A DNA stretch of 64,000 bases. Origin: Armillaria gallica (lineage: Eukaryota; Basidiomycota; Agaricomycetes; Agaricales; Physalacriaceae). This document shows, piece after piece, positions 19,130 through 30,439 of this stretch. The stretch's first letter is position 1; every line of letters starts with the position of its first letter. Position numbers and translations under genes: made by a program. The notes beneath the pieces are model-generated. The model was not told where the DNA came from and ran no database searches. It saw nothing but the letters and a program-made list of their open reading frames with translations. Location of the stretch: NCBI GenBank assembly GCA_037576215.1, contig JBANDB010000003.1:868001-932000 (forward strand), in the 5' to 3' direction.

Positions 19130-22100
19130 GCTGCCTCTCCACCGTCCGACTCGATGTGGTTGTTGTACCAGTTGATCTCCCAGTATTTGTTGAAGAGTTT
19201 GGCATACTGTGGTAACTCGTGTTCATAATACCATGTTTCTGCTGGTTGTCCGAATTGTGGGTGTTTTCCTGGTCATATGAGGTACTGCCATCCTTCTCGA
19301 GATCCCCAATGTTCTCCATCTGGTCGTTCTGTGGTAATGATTATTGTTGCGTCTGGCTTGTCGGTCGCGATGAGATCGATGTGTTCCATTAGGAACTCCT
19401 CAATCAGTTCATCTGCATCCATGTCATTTTCCCGTACCCAACTGTTTGACTCCGGTCCATAACCCTTCCATTTGACGAAGTAGTCTGTCACCGTCCTTGG
19501 CGGTTCTCCTTGCCTTCCTCGAATCCATCTTTGTCTGCTGTTTAAGACTTTTTCGATTTCGTAATGTTCCTTGCCATCTATGAGGTCTGGTGGTGGAGGC
19601 AGAGGCTGTTCCTGGTTAGGGAATGCCAGAGGGATATACAGTGTGAGTAATGACTTGTTGAATGTTGGGTGGATTTTCCAGTTGGCTGGTAGAGACAGGG
19701 TGTATGCAGAAGCACCCTTCTTGCTTTTGATTTCGAAGGGGCCTGTTCATTTATCATTGAGCTTCTTTTTGGGTCGTGGAAGGTGGAGGTTGCTCATGTT
19801 GAACCAGACCTTGTCACCTACTTTATACTCGACGGCTGGATGTTTATTTTTGTCATATTGGGTTTTTATTTGTAACGCAGCCTTCTTGAGTGACTTTTTG
19901 GTGGTCGCATGAATCTCCTGCATCTTGGAAACGAAGGTGTTAGAGGCTGGGGTGCGGAATGGTGTGGCAGGTTTTGTTCCTGGTAGTATGGCAGGGTTAT
20001 AGCTGTAATTAACTTCAAATGGGCTTTTGCCGGTGGAAGAGTGAGTGTGGTTATTATGAGTGAATGCAGCAAGGGAGAGCCATTCCGTGCAATCTGTCTG
20101 GAGGTGGTTGACAAACATGCAGAGGTACTTCTCAATCTCTTGGTTGACCCTTTTGGTTTGCCTGTCTGTCTGAGGGTGATAGGCAGTTGAGGTGTTGCCT
20201 TTGATCTGAAGAAGGTCATAGAGATCTTTCATTAATTTCGATACGAACACGGTTCCCCTGTCAGAGATGATGACCTGGGGCATTCTGTGTTTGGTGTACA
20301 CTTCATCATGTAAGATTTTCGCCCACCCTTCCGAGGATAACTCAGTGGAACATGCGATGGGAATAATTTCCTTGGAGAAGCGATCAATGATTACGAGAAT
20401 AGTGTCGTGGCCATTGCTCTTGGGCAATCCCATCACCATGTCCACCAAGATGTGAGTCCAGGGATGGGAGGGTATTTTGTTAGGATGGAGAGGTGCTGCT
20501 TTCGCTTGAGTGCTGCTCTTTGTTCATTGACAAGTTTCACAAGCCCTCACATAGGCTTCAATGTCCTTCTTCATTTTTGGCCACCAGAACTCTTGTAATA
20601 TGAGCTCCTTGGTTTTTTCAATGCCCAGGTGGCCAGCAGTGGCGTGGTCATGAGACCAAGCAATGATTTCTCTGCGAAGAGCATGATCTCGGGGAACGTA
20701 AATTCTGCCATTGTACTAGATGAGTCCATCCTTCATTTTCATGCCACGATCATGATTGACAGATCCAGTGACGGTATTGTCCCAGAGGTGGACATTTTGG
20801 GTGGCGGTCTGTATGCTCCAATGGGTCTCTTCGATAGTTGGCATGATCATGGCTCTGAAGTGCTTGGGGGACAGGACTATAACTTGATCATTGTTGTCCT
20901 GTCCTTGATCGTGGTCTGCTCATCGAGAGAGAAGGTCGGCTTTTTTGTTGGCAGTCCTGGCTTTGTGGTGAAGGGTGAAATGATATTCTGCCAACTCAGT
21001 GATCCACCGAGCTTGTCGTCGATTTACCTTTTGAGGCTTTCAGAAATACTGGAGGTTCTGATGATCCGTCCAGATTTCGAAGTCTTGATACATGCCCATA
21101 AGGTAATGTCTCCACTCTTTGAGAGCAAGCATGATTGCGAGGAGTTCCTTATCGTAGATCTCGTAGTTGTGTTCAGTAACCAAAAGAGATTTGGACAGGA
21201 ATGAGACAGGCCTCCACTTGCCATCCTGCTCTTGAGAGAGGACTGCGCCAATGGCCCCTTCACTGGCATCTGCTTCCACCCTGAACTTCCCCTCATTCGT
21301 CGGTATAGCGAGTACAACGTCCTCGGCTAGCTGTCTCTTCAACTGCTCGAAGGCCTCCTGCTGAGCCTTGCCCCACTTCCATGCATCATTGCCTGTTAGT
21401 TGAGTCATGGGCTTCACGATTTTGCTGTAGTTCTTTATGAAGCGTCAGTAGAAATTGGTGAATCCCAAGAAAGATTGAAGTTCTTTCTTTTTGGTCGGTA
21501 CTGGCCAATCAAGGATGCCTTTGATTTTGACTGGGTCCATACAGATACTGCCTTTGCTGATGATGACACCCAAGTACTCGGTCTCCAGCACCTCAAACTC
21601 ACACTTTTCAGCTTTAAGGAATAATTTGTGCTTTTGTAAGGTTGCCAATACTTCTCATGTAATTCGTCGATGTTCCTCCTTCATTTTGGACATGATGAGG
21701 ATATCGTCGAGGTAGATGGTGACTTTTCCAGACACAATGAGGTCTTTGAAAATATTGTTTATCATCCACTGGAAGGTGGCAGGCAAATTAGTGAGCCCGA
21801 AGAACATGACCATCGGCTCGTACAAGCCACGATTGGTTCTAAGGGCTGCCTTCCATTCATCTCCCATCTTGATGTGAACGTTATTGTATCCCCATCGAAC
21901 ATCCAGTTTGGAGAAGTATTTGGTGCCGTGTAACTTGTCCATGAGCTCTGAGATTAGAGGAAGCAGGTATCGATTCTTAATTGTCATCTTGTTAAGCTTT
22001 CGATAATCCTGGACAGGTCATAGCTTCCCATCCTTCTTTTTGACGAAGAAGAACGGTGACACCATGGGTGACTTGGAGGGTCGTATTCTTCTGCTAGATA

Positions 22101-24246
22101 GGTTCTCATTGAGAAACTTGTCTAGCTCCTCCTGCTCTGCTCAATTAAGCAGGTAGACCTTGCAATTGAGGTTAGCGTTAGTGTTTGGAATGAGCTCGAT
22201 GGCATGGTCCCATGGTTTCGGTTCCGGGAGCTCATCAAAGTTTTCTTTGTCAAATAAATCTTTGAAGTCTCTGCACCATTCGGGAACCATTTCTTCGAAC
22301 ATTTTACTTTTCTTTTCTGTGTTAGCTTTGGCTGCTAGGTCATTGGCCACGTGTCGCATTGCCCTGACATGAATGGCTTCCTCAAAACTTATTGCGAGGA
22401 TAGTATCACCTTCCTGCAGCTCTTCATCCCATTTATTGTATGGGTCCGCATCCGGTAATGGAATCAGGATATGATGGCATTGGCATCGGGCGAAGGTCAT
22501 TTTTCCAGTCTGCCAGTTGACTAGCAGATTGTGCCTTGCTAGCCAATCATGTCCGAGGAAAACGTCTTGACCCTGCAGGTCGGTGATGGCCAAGTCAATG
22601 CACTCAGCATGATCCCCAATAGTGATGTGTAGGCTTGCGAAGGCAGTGATCTTTCCCGTGCTATTTTTTGATCTGTCCACATTATATACGGTGATGGGCA
22701 CCACTGTCGCACAGATAGGGATATTATGTTTCTCAACAAAGGCCCAGCTGATGGCACTGCTAGTGCAGCCACTGTCAACTAAAGCTGAGGAGGCGATGGA
22801 AGCGTGGCTCCCCAGTACCCTGATCTGGATGTTGGTCGTCAGAGCTTTATTGCCCCCATTTAGTCAGCAAATATAGTGTCTAGGCTGTCGGAGTTCATTC
22901 ATCCAGTTCAATGCATTGGTGCGTGTGGTGGCTCGTAAACCTTCAATCGTCTCATCGACTACTTCCTCCACCCGCATTTTATGGATCCGGTTTTTTAAGA
23001 TTGCCCTGGCTTCTGACTTGGTCTTCGCCTCCTTGATCCCGTGTAATGTCCATTTTGCCTCAAACAGCTTGAGCCATTGGTGTAGGACCTTCTCAGTCTT
23101 CGTGCTGGAACCTGATGGTTCTGCTACCATCGACTGGGTCACCTCAGAGGCTATACAGGGTTTTTGATTAGCTTCCTGGCTTTGCCAAAAACTCGTATCG
23201 TCTTTGTCATCGGGAATCTCCTCTAGTTGTACCTTAGGCCCCCTTTTTACTGCCTGGGCACCAGCAGCTTCCTGTCCTTTGGCTGTCTTGGTCGAGGCCA
23301 TTGTGCATCCAATGGTTCTTGTCTCACAAGTTTCGTCGGGATCGCCTGCAGGGGTGTCATGCCGATTCTCATTGGAGAAATCGGATTGCGGCAAGCCTGT
23401 CCTGACCTCGGAGCTGCTCCTAGGAGCAGCGGGCTTGACCTGTGCCGAATGAACGGACTTACCAGCCCAGCCTGTTTCCTCGGGACTATGCAAGGTCGTT
23501 CCACCTCCCACGGGGCCTCTGCTGACCTGGTTCCAGCCATCATCTTGCTGCTGGATAGCGCACCAGGGACTCTTGCAATGCTGCTGGTCATCAGACTGCC
23601 CCATCAGTCTGCTGCACATGGTGTTCAGAGGGTCCATGGGGCTCTCTGCCCCATGCCCAGTGACGGACATCACCTTTACTTGTGCCCTGGCAGGAAGCTC
23701 TGTCAACCCTTTGAGTGTTTCTGGCCCTTCGTCTGCGGTGTTCCCCTTGCCAGGGGCCGCTTTTCCAAGGGAGGTGCTGAGCGCTGGTTCCCTTGCCCCA
23801 TCCAGTCACCCTTCAGGCACTGTTATGATGGGTAGCACTATGGTGGGTGCCTTTTTGTTCGCTGCTTTCACTCATGATGAGTTACTCACTGAACGTTTAG
23901 TCAGTAAGGTTGTTCCAACGTCCTGTTTCGATTCTTCCTTGGTTTTTATCTCAGTAGTTAAGTTGCAAGTGGGTATATTCGAATGTGCGTCGTTTACTAC
24001 AGAAGTACAATAAGCCTGGCTAGCAGGTGACGAGGGTGTACTGGATAAAACTAAGTCCTTGGCTGAGTCAGTCGAATCATTTACTGCTCGGCCCTGTCTT
24101 TTACCTCCTCGATTTTCAAGTCCGTTTTCTTGTTCGTTGCTACATGGTCCCAGTAATAATTGAGTTGTCATAGCACCTCTTCCTTCGTCTTCAGGGACTT
24201 GGGACAATCTCGCTTGAAGTGTCCAATTGTGCTGCATCGGTAGCAC
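19130..24246 (-). pseudogene. pol: pol polyprotein (protease, RT, RNase H, integrase, chromodomain)
   Basis: All in one frame, 5' to 3'. A 300-residue acidic/Pro-rich linker (about 24170-22864) comes first. Next are the aspartic protease with LVDSGCT (about 22775) and the Gypsy RT with DWxKLNK-like entry, LDVRWGYNN and YLDD (about 22130-21430). RNase H with VEADASEGAIGAVLSQ and DHQNLQYF (21417-20900) follows. Integrase has H-H-C-C (WWPKMKKDIEAYVRACETCQ) and a D-D-E core (VIISDRGTVF, NQEIEKYL) at about 20640-19747. The chromodomain DYFVKWKGYGPESNSWVREN ends it (19491-19380). Nonsense codons at 22864, 22141, 22018, 21655, 21445, 21040, 20920, 20524 and 19747 are TGA where Arg is expected; that at 20716 is TAG for Gln. 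There are no frameshifts over 4.4 kb. Polyprotein reverse transcription and integration are known for the family. The chromodomain usually directs insertion to heterochromatin. Confidence 0.9.
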
Positions 24247-26591
24247 TTCACCTTGGCACGTACCGCATCAATATCCATAGGTGCACCTGTTCCTCCGTAT
24301 GTCATGCCAGTTCCCGTCTTCTTTTCCAGGACACTGCTCTGCTGCTGGTTCCCCTTTGTTGTCGGGGCTGCATTCGTCTTTGCCTGCTGCTTCTATTTGG
24401 TTACTTTAGGCCTGCCTTGCTCTGCCTTTCGCATCCTCCAATTATGATCAATCCAAAGTATCTGCCATTTCCACTCCTGGTAGCTTGTCAGAACATCCCC
24501 ATCTGACGCATAAATGATGTCTTTGGTGGTCGACCAACATGCCTTCTTAACTTGAGCCATCATCATCTGGTTGATCCCAAGGACTCCTGCTTTGAAAGCC
24601 AATGACTCAAACTGCTGGAAGAACAAGTCACCATCGGGGAAATTGCTCTGTCAGAGCCTCTCTCATTGTGCGAACTTGATCTCAGTGTTGGCGTTCTTCC
24701 AGAATCGTTGTCTGACTTCCTCCATGAACTGCTTGTAAGCCAGGTAGAGTTGGTCCCCATTGCCATTCCTCCCCAATTCTCATGCACACAGCTCCCACCA
24801 TACCTGGGCATCCTTGCGAAAACGAGACGTGCAGAAAATGACTTTATGAGGATGGTGTCGGAAGTACTGGTTGAACACTGAGAAATACATATCGCACTGG
24901 GAGAAGAATCAGGCGATGTCATTGGAGTCACCATTGAAGTTCTTGGGCTCCTTGACCATGATGGGCTTTAGTGCTGCCCATGGTCCCTGGTTGTCTTCAG
25001 CGAGGACCCATGGAGCTGGGGGATCTGGTAGAGGAGGTGGTGGCGGGTATCGAGGTGGTGCCCATCTCTGAGGGATGGCAGGTGGTGCCAGTGGTGGTCC
25101 AGACGGTGGCTGCAGCTTGCTAGGTGGCTGGGGGGCGTTTGATGGACCTGCACCATCATCGGCATTTGCAGCGGCAAAGAGCCTAGGCTGTCCTTGCATG
25201 CCTGGTGGCCCATATCCTTGGGGGTATGTGTAACTTGGTCTTGCCGGCGTGTAGCCCCGTTCCCATCTCGGGTAATCGGGTACAGTGGCCCATGGCGGCG
25301 GTACTGGTGGTTTGTTGTCCATCAGTTCCAGCATATACATCACTGGTGGTAGATCGATCTGGGGTCGTTGATATCGAGCTGGCACCTGGACCTGGCAGTT
25401 GCAATGAATCATATTGTATGCGAGGCAGGCGAAATGTGTGGCTTCTTCCTTCAGGATATAGCTGTATCCGTAATAAGCATAATCAATTCTGGCAGGGGTC
25501 TTGGCCCAATCTTGGTCTGCTACTAATTCTTCCCTAAAGTGATTAAATAATTCTTTCAGGGGTGCATGAAGAAGCACGCCAGGGACCTGGACCAGTTTGC
25601 CTGTTGACAGGAGGTAAAGGGCCCAGCCAATGGTTATTGGGGTGGTCAGCTGGAGGGGTGTTCAGGATTGGTGGTGTGGGGATTGGCGAGGGGGAAGGGC
25701 TTCTTCTCCCGACAACGCCATTGACATACTCCTTGACAGGGAGCGTCTCAGTCCTGTTGCTGTCGCCGGAATAGTATGCGGTCTCTCCTCCACTATTGGG
25801 CTCCTGAGGTGTGATCCTTCCTGCCTGCTCATCAACCCTTCTGAACAGCACTGCCTGCTCTTGCTCTGCTTGTCTCCAGTCTCGATCATACTGGGTGAGC
25901 TCTTCCATGACATCGACGGCCGATCTTTGTGGCTCCCTCCTTCTCCTTGGAATGGTGAGTCTATCCTGGGCTCCTTGATGTGGGAACTCTGGTGTAGACT
26001 CCCTGGTTGGTTCTGGGGGAGTGGGGGATCATGTCGTGATTTGTACTGGCTCATCCCAGTGTGTGACTGCTGGATAATCGGGCTCTGGTGTTCCGGCTCG
26101 ATATGGGTTTCCTCGACAGGGGAAGAAGGCAGTGTAGGGTAAATTGAGGTTGTCCCAGACGAGGTCGAGCTTGGAAGTGGAGCTGACAAAGATGTCGTGG
26201 GGCCCATAGGTGGTTGGGAGAACTGGGTCACCCCTAGGACGACTGCTGGAAGGTTGCTCGGGGGCTGCAGGGCTGAGAGGGCCTGTTACCCCCAGGCCGA
26301 GTCAGATGAGGTATCTTGCCAAGTCTGTGGCAGAGGGAGGGGTGCATGTTGGATGGGTGGTAGTGCCAGCGGACTCGTGATGAGAGGAGCCATCTGGAGA
26401 AAGCTGGATGAAGGGGAGCTCTGCTCTGGCAATGCTTCCATTGCCTCCCTCTTGAACGCTGACCTCCATCTCTCCAGGAACGTCTTCTTCATCTCTCCTG
26501 TTGATGACACGAGGGTGCTTGTTGAACGCTGGTGCTCAGTGCAGTAGGGGTGGGTAGAAGTGTGCCAGTGGTGGCTGCTGTGGGAGGACAT
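24168..26591 (-). pseudogene. gag: gag polyprotein with CCHC zinc knuckle
   Basis: One frame runs from ATG at 26591 (MSSHSSHHWHTST) to TGA at 24168. The N-terminal 300 residues are Ser/Pro/Gln-rich low complexity. A folded part follows (LKELFNHFREELVADQDW), then a Pro/Tyr-rich linker. The capsid-like retrotransposon gag domain (KEPKNFNGDSND, then about 24900-24390) comes next. The zinc knuckle CYRCSTIGHFKRDC at about 24246-24200 matches C-x2-C-x4-H-x4-C. Interruptions are TAA at 26286, TGA at 25662, TGA at 24909, further TGA codons around 24660-24790, and TAG at 24393, all explicable by C-to-T. Gag ends eight codons after the knuckle. Pol lies in the -1 frame and overlaps it, so a frameshift or an old indel joins them. 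Confidence 0.8.
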
Positions 26592-26780
26592 AGTTTATAG
26601 GGGGTGGATTGTTGTTTCGTCAAATACGAGGGGTTACCCTGTAATGAAATAGGATTGCTAGTACGAGGGTGGCTACAAAGAGTGCGGTGCCAACCGCGAG
26701 GTAAACTGCAGATAAGAGTATATCAAGTGTCGTCATCATGTAGGCTCCAGTTAAGGAGCAAAGGTAAGCCTCGAGCTAAA

Positions 26781-27154
26781 TATTAGACCTGAACTCCTAT
26801 CAAGGATAAACACCAGCTGTCTCACATTCGGGCAGTCACCGATGAGTCCCTTTAAGAGATAGGCGATCCAACTAAATCTTTAGTTCTTTGGCAAGAATTA
26901 AGGGATAGATTCAGTATAGATTAATGTTAGCTTGAGGCTGGGGTACATACTACAAGGGCTACTACTTAAATATCTGGAGTGAGGGTCTATACATAAGTCG
27001 TCCATGAGAGATTGGAGCTAGAGCACATGATATCAAAGCAAGAACATGCAATATCGAAGAGATAACATGGGAATGCGCACAGTTACCCCTAGGTTCAACG
27101 GCCCGGAATGAGAGATAAGATAAGATAAAGAAAAAAAGTAAATAAATCATAACA
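26781..27154 (-). repeat. 5' LTR of the gypsy element
   Basis: 374 bp, same ends as the 3' LTR. The sequence just downstream (minus strand, after TCTAATA) starts ATTTAGCTCGAGGC, not the TGG expected of a tRNA-primed element. The primer-binding site is therefore not obvious and self-priming cannot be excluded. Confidence 0.85.
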
Positions 27155-27159
27155 TCAAT
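27155..27159. repeat. target-site duplication of the gypsy element, right copy
   Basis: TCAAT, identical to 18693-18697. Confidence 0.8.
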
Positions 27160-27539
27160 GCAGTGGCTCTAAACAAATAATAGAGATTCAATAACATATT
27201 TTAGTAGAAAGCCAGGTTTGGGGTGGGCCCCAACAAGCCAAAGTCCCATGTCGCAGTCAGGTTGCCAGGACCTGAGGTATGAGGGGCCGGCAATCGTGAT
27301 GAAGACATGGGGCATAGGCTTGTAAATAGTTTAATATTGATCATGGCTGTCAAACCCTGAAAATCATCATGTGTAATTGATTTGTAAGACAACACAATAA
27401 TACCTCATGGAGACTTCAAATGCAAAGTGTGAGTACATCTAGAACTTGAATAAATCAAAGAAGTACCACAATGCTTCACTACTGAGTCTTGACAAGATGC
27501 AGGTGACTAGGGATAGTCACTATTATAGTGTAGGGGAGA
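27160..27539. other. spacer between gypsy element and repeat R1
   Basis: AT-rich, with no gene and no repeat that I can recognise. Confidence 0.3.
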
Positions 27540-30119
27540 TGATACACTTAGTATCAGGCTACCCATAGATTTTGTGATTTTCTATCAAATAATGCAGTCT
27601 ACAGCAGTACAGAGAGCTATAGTGAAGGGCTTACACTGATAGCTAGAATACTACATAAGATAGTGAGCAATGCAGTATAAGAATGGACTTAAAAGTGACA
27701 TCTAGATGAGTCAACTCTATAAGCCTTCAATACTGAATGCTATTACCTGCCCAAAACAAGACTAATTACAGTCAGAACCAAGGGACACATTGAGATGGGT
27801 TACAAACATAAAGCAGAACACAGAAGGACTAGATTACTTGTCATCTCAACAACCTGAATGAACCTAGAGAAGAATTGCTAAGTCCACAATGGTTCACAAC
27901 ATGAAATGAACTTAGTCTAGAACATGAATAAACCTGGAATAACTGAATAACCAATGCTTGGCACTCAGATAGCTAAAGATGCTGCAGTGATTGAAGCAAT
28001 ACAATCTCAGACCAATGATCAGTCATGATCGGTAGTTACATCCTCGAGATACTATGCAAATCCATAGTATTGAATAGGAATCCACATGGTAAGGCATGAA
28101 GGAGAAGTGAGCAGTTCCTATGGATCATTAGAGCATTTCTCGGCAATAGAATGACCGCTAGTCATTCTGTCCAACTGAATAAAAACCTTGGAATGGTGCA
28201 ATCCTTGTAAATTAATTACTCATTGTTTTTATTGACACTCAAAGCTTGTACCATAATTACTTTTAGATACAAGCTCCTATACCTAGACTAGGAATTGTAT
28301 AAATTAGCAGCAACTAGATGCATAACAGCAGGAAAGCATTTCCCACATTTGTGCTAGTAGCCTTATAGCTACCTAATCAATCACTGGTTTTAATTGCATA
28401 TCCTCAATTGAAGTGAATTAAGTTTACCAAGTCAACTCTAAAAGGGTGACTACAAGTATTCTAGAAGAACTAAGTAGAAAGAAGAGACATCCATACATTT
28501 GCACTTTGCCACCTTGCTAGTTAATTGAACTGCTCCGCATATAAAGGCCTCATGCTCCCTCACCAACTAAAGTGATCTAGACATGCTAAGTCAACCACAG
28601 ACCAAAGATGTTGCCTAGTTAAAGTGAAATAAGCCCTAGAATGCTTTAAGTTTGAACAGTTAATGAGTCAGTGTACTCTTTGCAAGTCTCGTACTTGAAG
28701 CCAGGACCTGTGAGTTCTTTGTAGAGTAAGTGTACTCTTTGTAGAACTTTGGTTCTTTGTCACAAGTGCATGTGCTTGTGTTGTAATTGAGTCCATGTAC
28801 TCCAGAGCAATTGCACTCTTTGTAGACCTCTAGGTCTTTGATTATTTGATTGTTAAAGCTTGCCTAGTTAAAGCCTTACCAGCTCTCCTTGACAAAGTCA
28901 TTGCAAGTCTAAGCCACTCAAATTATACCTTACAAAACCCCCACATCCATATACCTCACTATTGTGATTAGTGTATCTAATGTAAACACTTCTAGACTTG
29001 AATCAAAGTTGTTTTGAAACAAACCCAATTGATTATCAATATCTAAGTACACTACAAGTGCTTCTACCTAGGGGTGCACACCATACCATATACAGTGTAT
29101 GGCCATATGACTATAATCTCAATTGGTCATGAAACTATCCATATACCATACTGTGAGGATCACTCACTGAAGCTGTCAGTGTTGGTACAGGTATGGTATG
29201 GCTGTCGATGGCCGTTTATGACCATATATTACAATGTAAAATAAATAAATTTTGTGTATGAAAATAAAACAAAGTTACCCATCTAAAGCTTTCTTAATGG
29301 CCACATGTTCATGCCATGGACAATGCTGCACAAGCATAAGGACATGAACCATATCCAGCTTGAGGCTAGCACACCTTGGAGAGATAATGAGAAAATATGA
29401 AAAAAGAAACCAAAATGTCAGTAAGAGTGCAGTTGGTCATTATCATTGTGAGGCTGGCTGATGATTCTGTTCAAATAACAAACTGCATGGTTCAGACAAG
29501 GAGTCAAGGGGGTGGAAAGAGCATTGATTATCACTAGAGGTCGACGAGGACAATTTGAGTACAAGGTATAATAGAACCAACTATGAGGAGTTAGTTTAGA
29601 TGGGCTGAGAATCAGAGAGAACAAAAAATCTACCTTCACAACCGATATTACTTTTGAACTGGGTCAAGGCTACCTAAGAATGAACTAATAGTCAGCAGCT
29701 ACAAGCATGTACATGAACTGACAAGGCGAGAACAGCCTAACTGTGACTTGAAAGTGAAAGAGAAAGACAGGTTGGAATGATGTGCCAGGGCTGTGAAATC
29801 AGAATTGCACCATTTTATTCTTCTAAAAATGGAGCTGTATTACACCATTACATGGCTATCTCCCAAGCACTGTGATGGCTACGGAATATCCATATACCAT
29901 GCTGTACAGATGCCCACCAGGGTGCATTCGGCGTCGGTCTGTCTTCCGTATAATGGTTACCAACAATCATACAATACAGTGATGGTGCGCAGCCCTACTT
30001 CTACTGTACTCACCCTCAAATTTAATATTGGTGATTGTGTGTGTGTGTGTGATTTAGTATCTAGATTGACAACCTAGACACTTGTTGCATTTGCGCACTG
30101 CCTGTTACCAAGCACATCA
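27540..30119 (+). repeat. dispersed repeat R1, copy 1 (interrupted by a hAT-like element)
   Basis: Starts TGATACACTTAGTATCAGG and ends CCTGTTACCAAGCACATCA, so its termini form an imperfect inverted repeat of about 20 bp. It is near-colinear with 33904-35485 and with the reverse complement of 53363-55337. A short TG microsatellite (about 30036-30050) lies near the right end in all copies. No open frame of note: a non-autonomous element or solo terminal repeat. Removal of the 929-bp insertion leaves about 1.64 kb. Confidence 0.75.
29069..29997. mobile_element. hAT-like element, family B, long copy (929 bp), nested in R1
   Basis: Left end TAGGGGTGCACACCATACC; the right end read inward is TAGGGCTGCGCACCATCAC. 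The flanks CTTCTACC (29061-29068) and CTTCTACT (29998-30005) form an 8-bp duplication with one change. The paralogue at 35355-35375 reads CTTCTACCATACTCACCC without interruption, which is the empty site. No transposase frame. This is an insertion into R1 after R1 had already multiplied. Confidence 0.85.
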
Positions 30120-30439
30120 CTGTAGCTCATACTTCAAGTCAAAAGCAGACCAGGGTATGAAATCCAGTAACAGCTGAAAAGGAGATGTGCCCATTGTCTG
30201 GGTAACATGTGCATTAAACATGAACTCTAACAGCTTCAGCCACACCCATGGCTGTAGCTCTAGCCCAACAGCCTGGTTATAACCAGGCATGCTGTAGCCT
30301 ACAGGGTGGTTATTAACCAGGGCTTAAATTTTATATTTATAGTAGCAAATTGCTACCCAGTATGGATGGCAATGCCTGTAAATCATTGCCACATTCCATT
30401 TTAGCAAAATTCAAGCAGTAGAAAAATGTATATTCTCAT
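30120..30439. other. spacer between R1 and R4
   Basis: No gene. It contains a palindromic GGTTATAACC and a related GGTTATTAACC near 30272-30325; GGTTATAACC also occurs near 31770 and 37160. This suggests scattered pieces of one element. Confidence 0.3.

Larger units (their letters stand above)
18698..27154 (-). mobile_element. chromodomain Ty3/gypsy LTR retrotransposon (8457 bp, inactive)
   Basis: Full-length element on the minus strand: 5' LTR 26781-27154, gag about 26591-24168, pol about 24246-19130, polypurine tract, 3' LTR 18698-19090, flanked by TCAAT. Domain order is Gag, CCHC, protease, RT, RNase H, integrase, chromodomain, the chromovirus arrangement common in fungi. All pol domains from the linker to the chromodomain lie in one frame, interrupted by point nonsense codons only. 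The two LTRs differ by roughly 26 substitutions that I could count, all transitions, and one 19-bp length difference. The element is intact in structure, dead by point mutation, and not recently inserted. Confidence 0.95.

Noticed and set aside
20629..21204. 191-codon plus-strand frame in the retrotransposon
   Set aside because: Antisense to RNase H; no independent signal.
23227..23835. 202-codon plus-strand frame in the retrotransposon
   Set aside because: Antisense to the pol linker, whose minus frame is continuous with pol.
25630..26142. 170-codon plus-strand frame over gag
   Set aside because: Antisense shadow of low-complexity gag; Trp/Gly-rich composition follows from reversed Pro codons.
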